From the NCBI RefSeq assembly GCF_005298075.1, contig NZ_SZZH01000003.1:682001-746000 (forward strand): 64,000 nt of DNA, written 5' to 3'. This document shows, in pieces, positions 28,193 through 37,060 of this stretch (the first letter of the stretch is position 1; every line of letters starts with the position of its first letter). Under the pieces are notes generated by a model. That model ran no database searches. It had not been told where the DNA came from and saw nothing but the letters and a program-made list of their open reading frames with translations. This DNA is from Nakamurella flava (GTDB taxonomy: Bacteria > Actinomycetota > Actinomycetes > Mycobacteriales > Nakamurellaceae). Made by a program: the position numbers and the translations under genes.

Positions 28193-28227
28193 CCATACTG
28201 CAGGTATTGCTGCCATAATGCAGGCAT
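28193..28227 (+). promoter_or_regulatory. Candidate VapBC operator and leaderless promoter
   Basis: Two imperfect copies of a 15-base unit, CCATACTGCAGGTAT (28193) and CCATAATGCAGGCAT (28213), lie 20 bases apart, that is, two helical turns; the first is itself an ATAC-N5-GTAT palindrome. In the second, CATAAT (28214-28219) sits six bases before the antitoxin ATG, the spacing of an actinobacterial leaderless -10. No clear Shine-Dalgarno or -35 is visible. Confidence 0.55.
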
Positions 28228-28462
28228 GGGTAAGGCCATCACCGTCAGAGACATCCCGGACCGGACGAGTGCGGCGCTGGCCTCGCGTGCCGCTCTTTCC
28301 GGGCGTTCGCTACAGGAGTACCTGAGGCAACACCTCATCGAATGGGCTGAACGACCAGACCCGGAGTCGTGGATGGCCGAGGTCAAGCTGCGGAAGCAGC
28401 TTGCGCCGTCGAAGTACTCGCGGCAGCAGATGTTGGCCGATCGAGACGCCGACCGTCGGTGA
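28226..28462 (+). CDS. vapB: VapB/FitA-type ribbon-helix-helix antitoxin
   Basis: 78 residues. The N-terminus KAITVRDIPDRT is the DNA-binding ribbon and TSAALASRAALSGRSLQEYL the two helices; the basic, charged C-terminus would wrap the toxin. It overlaps the PIN toxin gene by four bases (GTGA), the usual antitoxin-first order. Likely autoregulates through the repeats that overlap its start codon. Confidence 0.85.
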   Translation: MGKAITVRDIPDRTSAALASRAALSGRSLQEYLRQHLIEWAERPDPESWMAEVKLRKQLAPSKYSRQQMLADRDADRR

Positions 28463-28866
28463 CCCTGGTGGTCGTCGATGCGTCCACCGTCGTCGCGGCT
28501 CTCCTGGACAGCGGACCGGACGGGACCTGGGCTGAGAAGATCGTGACCAGCGGCGACCTCGTCGCGCCCCACCTGTTGCCGGTGGAGGTCGCATCCATCC
28601 TGCGGCGCGCCGTCGCGGCCGGGCGGCTGACCGAGGAATCGGGCACCGTCGCTCACGCCCAGTTGGCGCATATGCCCGTCGACCTGTGGCCCTATGCGCC
28701 GCTGGCCGAACGGGTCTGGGCCCTCCGTCCGAACGTCACGACCTACGACGCCTGGTACGTCGCGCTGGCGGAGACGATCGACGCGCCTCTGGCCACGCTG
28801 GATGCCAGACTGATCCGGGCGCCAGGAACGCGGTGCCGGTTCGTCTCCGCGCCTGAACTCGACTGA
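28459..28866 (+). CDS. vapC: VapC-type PIN-domain toxin
   Basis: 135 residues, a single PIN domain. Acidic active-site residues are seen in VVVDAS, PVEVASIL, TYDAWYVALAE and ATLDARL, the four expected positions. Family members cut tRNA or rRNA when not bound by antitoxin. GTG start overlaps vapB. The pair sits in the nucleoside salvage region, between deoA and the OsmC gene, and has no associated mobile-element remnants. Confidence 0.88.
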   Translation: MTLVVVDASTVVAALLDSGPDGTWAEKIVTSGDLVAPHLLPVEVASILRRAVAAGRLTEESGTVAHAQLAHMPVDLWPYAPLAERVWALRPNVTTYDAWYVALAETIDAPLATLDARLIRAPGTRCRFVSAPELD

Positions 28867-28868
28867 CT

Positions 28869-29291
28869 TCAGGCTGGGCGCATCTCCACCGGGCTGGCGA
28901 CGGTGACGGTCCGGCTGACCGTGCAGAGCCGGTCGCGGGACTGTTCGATGGCCCGGGCCAGCACGGAGCGGGCCTTGTCGCCGGCCGCACCCTCGGGGAA
29001 GACGAGGTCGAAGACGGCCTGCAGGTCGGTCATCCGGTTGCCGTGTTCGTCGCGGATCTTGTCGCCACTGACCCGCACGGTGAACTCGTCGGCGGTGGCG
29101 CGCTTACCGGTGATCATGTCGACGTCGATCGCCGAGCATCCGCCGATGGCGGCCAGCAGCAGCTCGACCGGGGTGAACGAGTCGGTCTCCCCGTCGCCGA
29201 AGTCGATCCGGCCGCCCCGTGGGTTGGTGGCCTGCCACCGGCCCGGACCGAGCCGGGTGACCTCGACACTGCGCGCGTTGGAATCCGTCAT
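28869..29291 (-). CDS. OsmC/Ohr family protein
   Basis: 140 residues of the OsmC fold. The two peroxidatic/resolving cysteines appear in AAIGGCSAIDV and RDRLCTVSRTV. Family members reduce organic or fatty-acid hydroperoxides; this is nearer the generic OsmC branch than Ohr. Converges on vapC with a two-base gap; 24 bases past the YqeY-like gene on the same strand, so the two may be cotranscribed. Confidence 0.85.
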   Translation of the reverse strand: MTDSNARSVEVTRLGPGRWQATNPRGGRIDFGDGETDSFTPVELLLAAIGGCSAIDVDMITGKRATADEFTVRVSGDKIRDEHGNRMTDLQAVFDLVFPEGAAGDKARSVLARAIEQSRDRLCTVSRTVTVASPVEMRPA

Positions 29292-29315
29292 GGCCCAGAT
29301 CCTGCCTGCTCGCGG

Positions 29316-29720
29316 TCAGGTCGCCGTCCGATACCCCTCGATGACCCGCGCCTCGGCCCGCAGTCGTTCGGCCGCGTCGGGTTGGTCGACGGCGTCGAAC
29401 GTGGTCGCCGCGGCCCGTCGTTCCTCAATCTGACCGTCGACGACCAGGGCGATCTCGGCCTCCGTCAGTTCCAGCCGGGCCACCTCGGTCGACCCGACGC
29501 CGACCGACGCCCCGGCCACGTGTTCTCCGGCGAGCGACGAGGCGGGGACGTGCGCCGGGGCCGGGACGGCCTGGGCGTCGTCCAGCGCGGCCAGCAGCGA
29601 GCGGATCGCCGCGACGTCCACACCGGACCGGGCCTTCATCGCGGTCTTCAGGTCGCTGCGCAGCCGCGCCCGTAGCTCGGTCAGCACGTCGTCGGACTCG
29701 TCTTCGGGAAGCGGGGACAC
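29316..29720 (-). CDS. YqeY/GatB-like domain protein
   Basis: 134 residues. [30 protein letters not shown] is the YqeY start (LKxAMKx(R/K)...LRxLxxAI), followed by a charged helical tail. It resembles the tRNA-binding tail domain of GatB. The GTG at 29720 is chosen for the length match to the family; the ribosome site is weak. Molecular role of free-standing YqeY proteins is not settled. Confidence 0.78.
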   Translation of the reverse strand: MSPLPEDESDDVLTELRARLRSDLKTAMKARSGVDVAAIRSLLAALDDAQAVPAPAHVPASSLAGEHVAGASVGVGSTEVARLELTEAEIALVVDGQIEERRAAATTFDAVDQPDAAERLRAEARVIEGYRTAT

Positions 29721-29733
29721 CCGGCGAGTGTGG

Positions 29734-30984
29734 TCATCGGGCCGAGTTTCCGTCAACGGGAATGAGGTGGGCGTAGTCGGGGAGGTCGATCTTGTCGGCC
29801 GGCGGGCTGATGAGCCCGCCGCTGACCGCTTTGACCGGCGCGGACCCGGCCACCCGGAGCGCGGTGCGCAGCACCCCGAGCCCGATGGCGCTACGGGGGT
29901 GCACGACCTGCGGGGTGCCCGGGGGCAGCTTCTGGGCCTGCTCCACGTACGGCCGCAGGATGCGCTCATACCCGGCGAAGCCGTCACGGTGGTGCACGTG
30001 GGCGGCCAGTTCGCCGGCCAGCACGTACCCGCCGACGATGGCCAGGCTGGTACCCATCCCGCTCACCGGGGTGGCGCACCAGGCGGCATCCCCGAGGAGC
30101 GCGACCCGTCCGGAACTCCAGGTGGGGCTGACGATCTGGCCGAGGTCCTCCAGGTAGAGGTCGTCGGCGACGTCCAGACCGGCGAGCAGCCGCTCGGTCC
30201 GCCACCCGGCACCGGCGAACCGGTCGCGCAGCATCAGCTTCTGCTCGTCGCGGGACAGTTCGTCGTGGCGGTCGTCGCTGCGGAACGACAGCGTCACCCG
30301 GGTGCGGCCGACGTTGTCCGGACGGGTCGTCACCGAGCGGCCGTCCGGCGCGTTGTACCAGTTCCACCAGTCGTCGTCCTCGGGCGCGCGCGCGACCGAG
30401 TAGTAGCCCATCGTCAGGCCCAGGGCCCGCCGTTCGGCGGTGTCGCCGAACACCCGGCGACGGGTGGTCGAGCCGACGCCCTCGGCGACCAGCAGGACGT
30501 CGAACCGCTCGGACGACCCGTCGCTGAACGTCACGTCGAGGCCGTCCGGTGCCTCTTCACACCGCAGCACGGTCAGACCGAACCGATGGTCCACGTCGCC
30601 CCGGGTCCGCTCGAACAGCAGCTCGGCCAGCTGCCCCCGCAGGATCTCCCGTTCCGCGGTCGCGCCGTCGGTGTCCGACTCGCCGGCCGGGAACTCGGCC
30701 AGCGGGGTGTCGTCGCCGTCGACGAAACGGGTGCCCACCTCGCCGGTGCTGCGGTCACCCACCTCGTCGTCCACTGTCCGGGCTGGGGTGCGACCGTCGA
30801 AGCCGCCACTGGGCATCCGCCGCAGCACCTCCCGGGCGGCGCCGCGCACGTCGATGTTCTGGCCCTGCGTGCGCAGCTCCGACGACCGCTCGATCACCGT
30901 GCACCGCCACCCGAAGCGGGCCAGCCACCAGGCGGCGACCTCGCCCGCGATGCCCGCTCCCGTGATCAGCGCCGTTCTCGTCAT
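29734..30984 (-). CDS. FAD-dependent monooxygenase (PHBH family)
   Basis: 416 residues. The FAD fold is [20 protein letters not shown], with [15 protein letters not shown] in the DG-like position and [21 protein letters not shown] as the GD motif. Arrangement is that of the flavin-dependent aromatic hydroxylases and TetX-like enzymes. Substrate unknown. It is 13 bases upstream of the YqeY gene on the same strand and divergent from add. Confidence 0.85.
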   Translation of the reverse strand: MTRTALITGAGIAGEVAAWWLARFGWRCTVIERSSELRTQGQNIDVRGAAREVLRRMPSGGFDGRTPARTVDDEVGDRSTGEVGTRFVDGDDTPLAEFPAGESDTDGATAEREILRGQLAELLFERTRGDVDHRFGLTVLRCEEAPDGLDVTFSDGSSERFDVLLVAEGVGSTTRRRVFGDTAERRALGLTMGYYSVARAPEDDDWWNWYNAPDGRSVTTRPDNVGRTRVTLSFRSDDRHDELSRDEQKLMLRDRFAGAGWRTERLLAGLDVADDLYLEDLGQIVSPTWSSGRVALLGDAAWCATPVSGMGTSLAIVGGYVLAGELAAHVHHRDGFAGYERILRPYVEQAQKLPPGTPQVVHPRSAIGLGVLRTALRVAGSAPVKAVSGGLISPPADKIDLPDYAHLIPVDGNSAR

Positions 30985-31053
30985 GGAGCGCCTGTACCCG
31001 ACGCGGCGCCCGGCAACCGGGCCCCACGGGTCGGCCCGGGTAGCGTCCGAAGG

Positions 31054-32157
31054 GTGCCTGCCGAACTGACCGAGGACAACATCCGCCGCGCGCCGAAGGT
31101 GCTCCTGCACGACCATCTGGACGGGGGCCTGCGTCCCGCGACCCTGGTCGACCTGGCCGAGCAGATCGGCTACACCGACCTGCCGACCACGGACGTCCCC
31201 GCCCTGGCCGCCTGGTTCGCCGAGTCCGCCTACAGCGGTTCGCTGGAGCGGTACCTGGAGACGTTCACGCACACCGTGGCGGTCATGCAGACCCGGGAGA
31301 CGATCATCCGGGTCGCGTCCGAGTGCGTGCAGGACCTGGCCGCCGACGGCGTCGTGTACGCCGAGGTGCGGTTCGCCCCGGAACTGCACGTCGAGCAGGG
31401 CCTGACCCTGGACCAGGTCGTGCAGGCCGTCCTCGACGGATTCCAGGCCGGCATGCGCGCGGCGGCCGCGAACGGCCACCCCATCCGGGTCGGCACCCTG
31501 CTGACCGCGATGCGGCACGCCGCCCGGTCCCGGGAGATCGCCGAGCTGGCCATCGACTTCCGCGACCGCGGGGTCGTCGGGTTCGACATCGCCGGTGCCG
31601 AGGCCGGGTTCCCGCCCACCCGGCACCTGGACGCGTTCGAGTACCTGCGCCGGGAGAACTTCCGCTTCACCATCCACGCCGGGGAGGCGTTCGGTCTGCC
31701 GTCGATCTGGGAGGCCATCCAGTGGTGCGGGGCGGACCGGCTCGGCCACGGGGTGCGCATCGTCGACGACATCACCGTCGACCGGGGGTCGGGCTCCGAC
31801 GGTCGGCCGAATCTGGGCCGGCTGGCCGGTTACGTCCGGGACCGGCGGATCCCGCTGGAGATGGCGCCGACCTCGAACGTGCAGACCGGCGCCGCCGCGT
31901 CGATCGCCGACCATCCCATCGGGCTGCTCACCGAACTGGGGTTCCGGGTCACGGTCAACACCGACAACCGGCTGATGTCCGGCTGCTCGATGACCAGCGA
32001 GATGGCCGGCCTGGTCGAGGCGTTCGGCTACGGGTGGGACACGTTGCAGTGGTTCACGGTGAACGCCATGAAGTCGGCGTTCATCCCGTTCGACGAGCGG
32101 CTGGCCATCATCAACGACGTCATCAAGCCGGGATACGACCGGCTGCGCAACGGCTGA
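31054..32157 (+). CDS. add: Adenosine deaminase
   Basis: 367 residues, metal-dependent amidohydrolase converting (deoxy)adenosine to (deoxy)inosine. Metal ligands and catalytic residues are in [26 protein letters not shown] and [14 protein letters not shown] start at 31054. Deamination here feeds PunA at 46.8-47.6 kb, and hypoxanthine can then enter the xanthine dehydrogenase pathway at the end of the window. Confidence 0.94.
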   Translation: MPAELTEDNIRRAPKVLLHDHLDGGLRPATLVDLAEQIGYTDLPTTDVPALAAWFAESAYSGSLERYLETFTHTVAVMQTRETIIRVASECVQDLAADGVVYAEVRFAPELHVEQGLTLDQVVQAVLDGFQAGMRAAAANGHPIRVGTLLTAMRHAARSREIAELAIDFRDRGVVGFDIAGAEAGFPPTRHLDAFEYLRRENFRFTIHAGEAFGLPSIWEAIQWCGADRLGHGVRIVDDITVDRGSGSDGRPNLGRLAGYVRDRRIPLEMAPTSNVQTGAAASIADHPIGLLTELGFRVTVNTDNRLMSGCSMTSEMAGLVEAFGYGWDTLQWFTVNAMKSAFIPFDERLAIINDVIKPGYDRLRNG

Positions 32158-32165
32158 GCGGGGTG

Positions 32166-32188
32166 GGGGGCGCCGGTCCGGCGCCCCC
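32166..32188. terminator. Bidirectional terminator after add
   Basis: A nine-base perfect GC stem (32166-32174 with 32180-32188) with a five-base loop in the 37-base gap between convergent genes. Confidence 0.7.
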
Positions 32189-32194
32189 GTGCCC

Positions 32195-33487
32195 TCACGC
32201 GCTCTCGGCCTCGGCGGCGCCGCGGTCCCATTCCAGCCCGGCGGCGAACCGGTCGCGGAGCACGGTCCAGGTGGCGATCTCGTCGTCGAACGGCGGGGAG
32301 GGCGGCTGCCGGTCCGGGTCGGGCCTGGAAGCGGCGTTCAGCAGCTGACCCAGCGGCGTGGCGGTCGACAGGGCCTCGACCGTCTCCTCGTCCCCGCGGG
32401 CGGTGGCCGCGTCGGTGAGCAGCTCGACGGCCAGGGCGAGCTGCGCCGGGTCGGTCGCCTCCGCACTGAGTTCCTCGTCCAGCGGACCGGCCTGCCGGTT
32501 CCGCGGGACGAACACCTCGGGCCCCTCCCGCAGGGCGGCCTCGTAGCCGTCCAGCAGGTAGGTGTTCTCCGGGCCGGCCAGGACGGCGGCGTCGCCGTCG
32601 GCGACGGCGCGTCGCACCTCGGGCCACACCTCGAGCCCGGCGAGGTCGTGGTCGTGGCCCTCGACGGTCAGGAAGTTCTCCAGCTCGCCCGGCGACGACC
32701 ACACCAGGATCCGGCCGTGGTCGGCCAGGAACACCGGGGTCTCGTCCAGGTAGCAGCGGAGCGTCCAGCCGGTGCGACCGTCGACCGTGACCTCGAGGCA
32801 GTCGATGCCGATGTCGTCCCAGAACTCCAGGTCCTCGTCGCGGTCCTCGTCGGGCTCGTCCTGCGGGGCGACCGTGCGCGCGGCGGCGGCGATGGCGGCG
32901 GCCTCCTCCTGCGCGGCCGTCAGCGCCACGGCGTCGATGTCCGGGGTGGCGACGACGGAGTCGAGGGCGTCGACCACCTCGTCCCACCGCTCGGCGACGA
33001 CGGCCCCCATCTCGTCCCACAGCTTCTCGCCCTGCCGGCCGGAGAACGCCTGCTCGCCCAGCGGGAGCACGGCGAACCCGTCGGCCGAGTCGAGGATCTC
33101 CTCGACCTTCTCCAACCCGCACACCTCGGCCAGCGAACGCACGATGGCCACCGTGTCGGCCAGCTCGGCCAGTGTCCAGATGTCCGGGACCTCGGCGACC
33201 AGGTCGGGGACCCCGACGACGTCGAAACGATGATCGTCGTCCGGCGTCAGCTCGTCGATGAGCAGCGCCCGCGCGGTCGCCCACTCCGGGTGGTCGGTCA
33301 GGTCGTGCTCGGCGCCACTGCGGACGAACGCGGCCAACCGGGTCGAATCGGGGAAGACGTAGAGGTCGTCGCCGTGCCCGAGGAAGGCCTCCCAGTCCTC
33401 GCCGTCCTCCCGCCAGCGTGGCGCCCAGAGGGTGACCATGTTGCCGTCGGTCAGGCCGAGTTCGATGGGAACGATCTCCGGTGCCAC
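32195..33487 (-). CDS. Conserved actinobacterial protein of unknown function
   Basis: 430 residues, strongly acidic, without signal peptide or membrane segments. The N-terminal half contains WAPRWREDGEDWEAFLGHGDDLYVFPD and the second half a related stretch with CYLDETPVFLADHGRILVWSSP, suggesting two copies of one domain that both contain a short beta-rich element ending in a length of FxxxxxxHDL. An Ala/Glu-rich helical linker (about residues 195-220) and an acidic DEPDEDRDEDLEFWDD patch separate them. I recognise it only as a family that sits next to add in actinobacteria (sometimes labelled primosomal protein, without support I can see). Confidence 0.7.
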   Translation of the reverse strand: MAPEIVPIELGLTDGNMVTLWAPRWREDGEDWEAFLGHGDDLYVFPDSTRLAAFVRSGAEHDLTDHPEWATARALLIDELTPDDDHRFDVVGVPDLVAEVPDIWTLAELADTVAIVRSLAEVCGLEKVEEILDSADGFAVLPLGEQAFSGRQGEKLWDEMGAVVAERWDEVVDALDSVVATPDIDAVALTAAQEEAAAIAAAARTVAPQDEPDEDRDEDLEFWDDIGIDCLEVTVDGRTGWTLRCYLDETPVFLADHGRILVWSSPGELENFLTVEGHDHDLAGLEVWPEVRRAVADGDAAVLAGPENTYLLDGYEAALREGPEVFVPRNRQAGPLDEELSAEATDPAQLALAVELLTDAATARGDEETVEALSTATPLGQLLNAASRPDPDRQPPSPPFDDEIATWTVLRDRFAAGLEWDRGAAEAESA

Positions 33488-33820
33488 CTGGGGGTCCTCT
33501 CGGGGCAGGGTCTGGGCGGGCGGGGACCGTCGCCGAGCCCCCGGGCGAGCCTAGCGACTGCGGGGCCGCTGCTGGTCAGGCCGCGGCGCGCCCACCCGGT
33601 ACTCTCGCCGTGCTCAGATCGTCATCACCCGGTCGGACTCGTCCCGTGGCCCGTCTCACACCCGATGGGTGCAACAACGTCGCTGCGGGTGACGACGTCC
33701 TGAGCAGGACACCCACGAACCCACCCCGCTGTGCGTGACGACCACTCCCGCCCACCGGTCACCGGTTCGAACCACCACCACCAGCTCCCGCCGCCGTGAG
33801 CCCGCGGGATCGAGGAACAG
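33488..33820. other. Divergent intergenic region
   Basis: 333 bases with no supported gene. It separates the conserved acidic protein from a small hypothetical gene. I see a short CACCGGT direct repeat near 33757 and nothing else that is convincing. Confidence 0.45.
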
Positions 33821-34054
33821 ATGAGTGCGTCCCAGGCTTTGGAAGTGATCCGCCGACACGGCAGCGCCCGTGACGTCCAGACGGCCCTGTACTACGTCAC
33901 CCGGGGACGGACGGCGATGCTGCTCGACCTCGCCCGGTCCGTGCAGCCGGCCGCCGGCCCCGACGGGACGGAGAACGGCGCGGGCGCGGTGCTCCGCGAC
34001 CGCATCGAGACCACCCCGCGGGTCGACGTCGTCCTCTCCGACCGGCTCGGCTGA
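33821..34054 (+). CDS. Small hypothetical protein
   Basis: 77 residues. SASQALEVIRRHGSARDVQTALYYVTRGRTAMLLDLARSV looks like two amphipathic helices; the tail is unstructured. GAGGAAC precedes the ATG with good spacing. No motif or family recognised. Codon usage is like that of neighbouring genes, which supports it being real. Confidence 0.55.
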   Translation: MSASQALEVIRRHGSARDVQTALYYVTRGRTAMLLDLARSVQPAAGPDGTENGAGAVLRDRIETTPRVDVVLSDRLG

Positions 34055-34155
34055 CCCGGGCCGGTCGTAACCGGGTGGCCCGAGCCCGGCCGCGCAGGAC
34101 AAGATGGCGGGGCACGACCCGCCCACGCCGTACCGATGGTGCCCCGGAGGTTCCC

Positions 34156-34359
34156 ATGGCCGACCCGACCGACGACACGACCCCTGCACCCACCGAGTCC
34201 GACGCCCCGGTGGACGCCAAGGCCGCGTTCGCGGCGGCGTTGGCCAAGAAGAAGGCCGCCGGGCAGCAGCGGTCGGCCCACCTGGACGGCCACGGCGGCG
34301 TCGGGGGATCCACGGCCAACAACAAGGCCACCCGTCAGTTCCGTCGCAAGTCCGGATGA
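34156..34359 (+). CDS. Small DUF5302-like protein
   Basis: 67 residues: an acidic start, a helix AKAAFAAALAKKKAA and a Gly/His-rich, basic end (LDGHGG ... TRQFRRKSG), the pattern of the small actinobacterial DUF5302 proteins. CGGAGG precedes the ATG. The stop overlaps the next start (ATGA). Function unknown; the basic tail would suit nucleic-acid or ribosome binding, which is speculation. Confidence 0.75.
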   Translation: MADPTDDTTPAPTESDAPVDAKAAFAAALAKKKAAGQQRSAHLDGHGGVGGSTANNKATRQFRRKSG

Positions 34360-35384
34360 TCTGTCCGCGCTGCGGGCAGCCCGGGACCGCGGGGCAGTAC
34401 TGCGGCCGGTGCGGGCTGCACCTGGTCGGGTCGACCGGTCCGGTGCGCCTGGACAAGCCGACGCAGCAGTTCGGGGCCCCGCCGACCGGACCGGTGCCGT
34501 CGTACCCGCCGCCCGACCCGGCCACCCGGTACGCGATGCCGGGACCGGCGGGCGCGGTGGGCGGCCCGCCGCGGCGGCCGGGTGGCGGCCGGGTCGTGGT
34601 GCTGGTGGCCGTGGTCGCGCTCCTCGTGCTGGCCGGCGGGGCGGCCGCCTTCCTCGCCTTCCGCGGTAGCGGCGGGGAGACCACCGGTGCCGTGGCCGCG
34701 CCGGCACCGGTCACGACGGCGACGCCGGCCCCCACGACATCCGCCACCAAGGCCGCCGTCGGCGGTGCGGCACCGAGCACCGTGGTGCTGACCACCACCG
34801 TCACCCCGACCGTCTCCGCCACCGGTCTGTCCGGGGTGGCCGATCAGCCCATCGCCTGCAATTCCGGGTCCTTCGTGCTGCTGGCCTCCGAGACCGACGA
34901 GGCGTCTTTCGTCCGCCGGGTCGACGAGGTGCGGGCCGCCGGTCAACTGCCGGCCGGGGCCCACCGGACCACGACCTCGGCCGGGTGCGGGCTGTTCACC
35001 TCGGACGCCTGGGTGCTCTGGTCGGGGCCGTTCACGACGGCTGCCGATGCCTGCACGACCCGGCTGGCGGGACCGTTCGACGCTTCCGTCCGCAGCTCGG
35101 TACCCGGCGACAGCTCGTCCAGCTCCTGCGCCTGCGTGACGACGATCGGATCGCCGCCGACCCTGTACCCGGGGTCGGCTCGCAGCCAGTGGACCGGTGA
35201 GCTGCAGCGCCTCCTCGCACTCAAGCTCAACGACGAGGTCGGCGAGCTGAACTCCGCAACCTGGGGCGTCTTCACCCCGGCGCTGGCTGATGCGGTCCGT
35301 CGGTTCCAGGCCACCCGCGGCCTGACGGTCGACGGTGAGGTCGGGGCGCAGACCTGGACGGCTCTACGCAGCGCCGGCTGCTGA
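34356..35384 (+). CDS. Membrane protein with zinc ribbon and C-terminal peptidoglycan-binding domain
   Basis: 342 residues. The N-terminus is a zinc ribbon (ICPRCGQPGTAGQYCGRCG), then a proline-rich linker, one membrane helix (VVVLVAVVALLVLAGGAAAFLAF, about residues 78-100), a Thr/Ala-rich extracytoplasmic linker, a Cys-containing middle domain resembling a SPOR-like fold, and a PG-binding-1 type end (AVRRFQATRGLTVDGEVGAQTWTAL cut into its two helices). It would link a cytoplasmic zinc ribbon to the cell wall. It overlaps the DUF5302-like gene and is followed by a strong terminator. Confidence 0.72.
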   Translation: MICPRCGQPGTAGQYCGRCGLHLVGSTGPVRLDKPTQQFGAPPTGPVPSYPPPDPATRYAMPGPAGAVGGPPRRPGGGRVVVLVAVVALLVLAGGAAAFLAFRGSGGETTGAVAAPAPVTTATPAPTTSATKAAVGGAAPSTVVLTTTVTPTVSATGLSGVADQPIACNSGSFVLLASETDEASFVRRVDEVRAAGQLPAGAHRTTTSAGCGLFTSDAWVLWSGPFTTAADACTTRLAGPFDASVRSSVPGDSSSSSCACVTTIGSPPTLYPGSARSQWTGELQRLLALKLNDEVGELNSATWGVFTPALADAVRRFQATRGLTVDGEVGAQTWTALRSAGC

Positions 35385-35405
35385 TCCACTGATCGCGCGT
35401 TCGAA

Positions 35406-35452
35406 CGACAACGGCCGCCCGACCCCGCAGTGGGGTCGGGCGGCCGTCGTCG
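35406..35452. terminator. Bidirectional terminator
   Basis: A 21-base inverted repeat (35406-35426 with 35432-35452) with one mismatch and a five-base loop, between the convergent peptidoglycan-binding protein gene and fprA. One of the strongest hairpins in the window. Confidence 0.88.
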
Positions 35453-35463
35453 TGAGGCGGTGG

Positions 35464-36825
35464 TCAGGCCTGACGGGCTGCGATGCGGGACATCTCGGCG
35501 CGATCGACGACCTTGACGCGGCCACGGCCGTGCGGCTCGCCGGCGGCCAGCTCGTGGGCGTCCAACCGGTCCCAGCCGGCGAAGTCGGTGACCGGCAGGC
35601 CCTTGGCGGCCAGCAGGGCGTCGACGTCGGCGGCGGTGCGCTGGGTGGCGCGCGACAGCTCGGGCGCGTCCTCCAGCAGGTTCGTGATGGTCTCGGCGGC
35701 GTCGGACTTGGTGTGGCCGATGAGTCCGACCGGTCCGCGCTTGACCCAGCCGGTCGCGTAGACCCCGGGCAGCGGGGCGCCGTCGAGGTTCAGCACCCGT
35801 CCGCCGGCGTTGGGCAGCACCAGCTTGGCGTGGTCGAACGGCAGGTCCTCGATGGCCTCGGACCGGTAGCCGACGGCCCGGTACACGGCCTGCACGTCCC
35901 AGTCGGTGAACAGGCCGGTGCCGCCGACGGTGCCGTCGCCGCGCAGTTCCTGACGCTCGGTGCGCAGTCCGGCGACCCCGCCGTCGGCGTCGGTGACGAT
36001 CTCGACCGGGTTCTCCAGGAAGTGGATGTGGATGCGGCGGTGCGGGCCCGGCTTGGGGTCGCGCATGGCCCACTCGCTGAGCACGTCGACGACCATGCGC
36101 AGGGACTTGCTGCGGGCCAGGGCGGACTCGGACTCGTCGTCGAATTCCATGCCCTCGGGGGCGACGATGACCTGCACGTTGGGGGAGTGGTCCAGCTCGC
36201 GCAGCTCGACCGGGGTGAACTTGGCCTGGGCCGGCCCGCGGCGGGCGAACATGTGGACGTCGGTGACGGCCGAGTCGGCCAGCACGGCGTGCACGTGCGC
36301 GGGGATGTCGGTGACCAGCATCTCGTCGGCCGACTTGGCCAGGACGCGGGCGACGTCCAGGGCGACGTTGCCGACGCCGATGACGGCGACGTGCTTGGCC
36401 CCGGTCAGGTCCCAGTGCAGCTCGCGGTCCGGGTGCGAGTCGTAGAAGGCGACGAAGTCGGCCGCACCGTAGGAGCGGTCGGCCTCCTCGCCGGGGATGC
36501 CCATCGACCGGTCGCGCTCGGCGCCGGTGGCGAAGACGACGGCGTCGTAGAACTCGCGCAGCTCGTCGACCTTGATGTCGACGCCGACGTGCGTGTTGCC
36601 GACGAAGCGGATGCGCGGGTTTTCCATCACCCGGTGCAGGGCGACGATGATCTGCTTGATCCGCGGGTGGTCGGGCGCGACGCCGTAACGGATCAGGCCG
36701 TACGGGGTGGGCAGGCGGTCGAAGATGTCGACGCTGGCGTCCGGATCGCGGGTGGTGAGGATGTCGGCGGCGTAGATGCCGGCCGGACCGGCGCCGACCA
36801 CGGCGACGCGAAGAGCCTCGGACAT
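35464..36825 (-). CDS. fprA: Ferredoxin/adrenodoxin-type NADP+ reductase
   Basis: 453 residues. LRVAVVGAGPAGIYAADIL binds FAD, VAVIGVGNVALDVARVL binds NADP(H), and VYATGWVKRGPVGLIGHTKSDA is the conserved closing segment of the adrenodoxin-reductase-like family (mycobacterial FprA). It moves electrons between NADPH and ferredoxins for cytochromes P450 and other Fe-S partners. CAGGAGAT precedes the ATG. A candidate iron-regulator box lies in the leader. Confidence 0.92.
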   Translation of the reverse strand: MSEALRVAVVGAGPAGIYAADILTTRDPDASVDIFDRLPTPYGLIRYGVAPDHPRIKQIIVALHRVMENPRIRFVGNTHVGVDIKVDELREFYDAVVFATGAERDRSMGIPGEEADRSYGAADFVAFYDSHPDRELHWDLTGAKHVAVIGVGNVALDVARVLAKSADEMLVTDIPAHVHAVLADSAVTDVHMFARRGPAQAKFTPVELRELDHSPNVQVIVAPEGMEFDDESESALARSKSLRMVVDVLSEWAMRDPKPGPHRRIHIHFLENPVEIVTDADGGVAGLRTERQELRGDGTVGGTGLFTDWDVQAVYRAVGYRSEAIEDLPFDHAKLVLPNAGGRVLNLDGAPLPGVYATGWVKRGPVGLIGHTKSDAAETITNLLEDAPELSRATQRTAADVDALLAAKGLPVTDFAGWDRLDAHELAAGEPHGRGRVKVVDRAEMSRIAARQA

Positions 36826-36838
36826 TTCAGATCTCCTG

Positions 36839-36857
36839 GCAGGTTAGGCAACCCTTC
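36839..36857 (-). promoter_or_regulatory. Candidate IdeR/DtxR iron box upstream of fprA
   Basis: The 19-base site matches the IdeR/DtxR consensus TTAGGTTAGGCTAACCTAA at 13 positions, including the central AGGTTAGGC run. It lies 14-32 bases before the fprA ATG. A TAGCAT -10-like hexamer (complement of 36859-36864) places the transcription start inside the box, the geometry expected for repression. No good -35 is visible. Confidence 0.5.
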
Positions 36858-36909
36858 CATGCTAGGTCGTCGCCAGGCGTCAGGAGATGGATCGTGACCG
36901 AGGTCATGA

Positions 36910-36959
36910 GTGGGGCCTGATGCGGCCGAACCCCGCCGCCGGCCGCATCAGGCTCCCAC
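36910..36959. other. Long hairpin upstream of fprA
   Basis: The arms 36910-36928 and 36940-36959 pair over 19 positions with a single bulged base and an 11-base loop. It lies between fprA and a small membrane-protein gene, both on the minus strand. It could be the terminator of the deoC operon or an element of a longer fprA leader. An AT-rich block (about 36984-37016) lies beside it. Confidence 0.65.
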
Positions 36960-37060
36960 TGATGACATCGTCCGACAGCACTGAGTTATTACACAACCAC
37001 GAAGAGTATTCGTTTCTGGCGCACCTACTTCCTGCGCGCTCACCGAGTGCGACGAAACGA

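Noticed and set aside
28226-28866. vapBC as part of a mobile island
   Set aside because: Base composition and codon use match the neighbours and there are no flanking repeats or recombinase genes.
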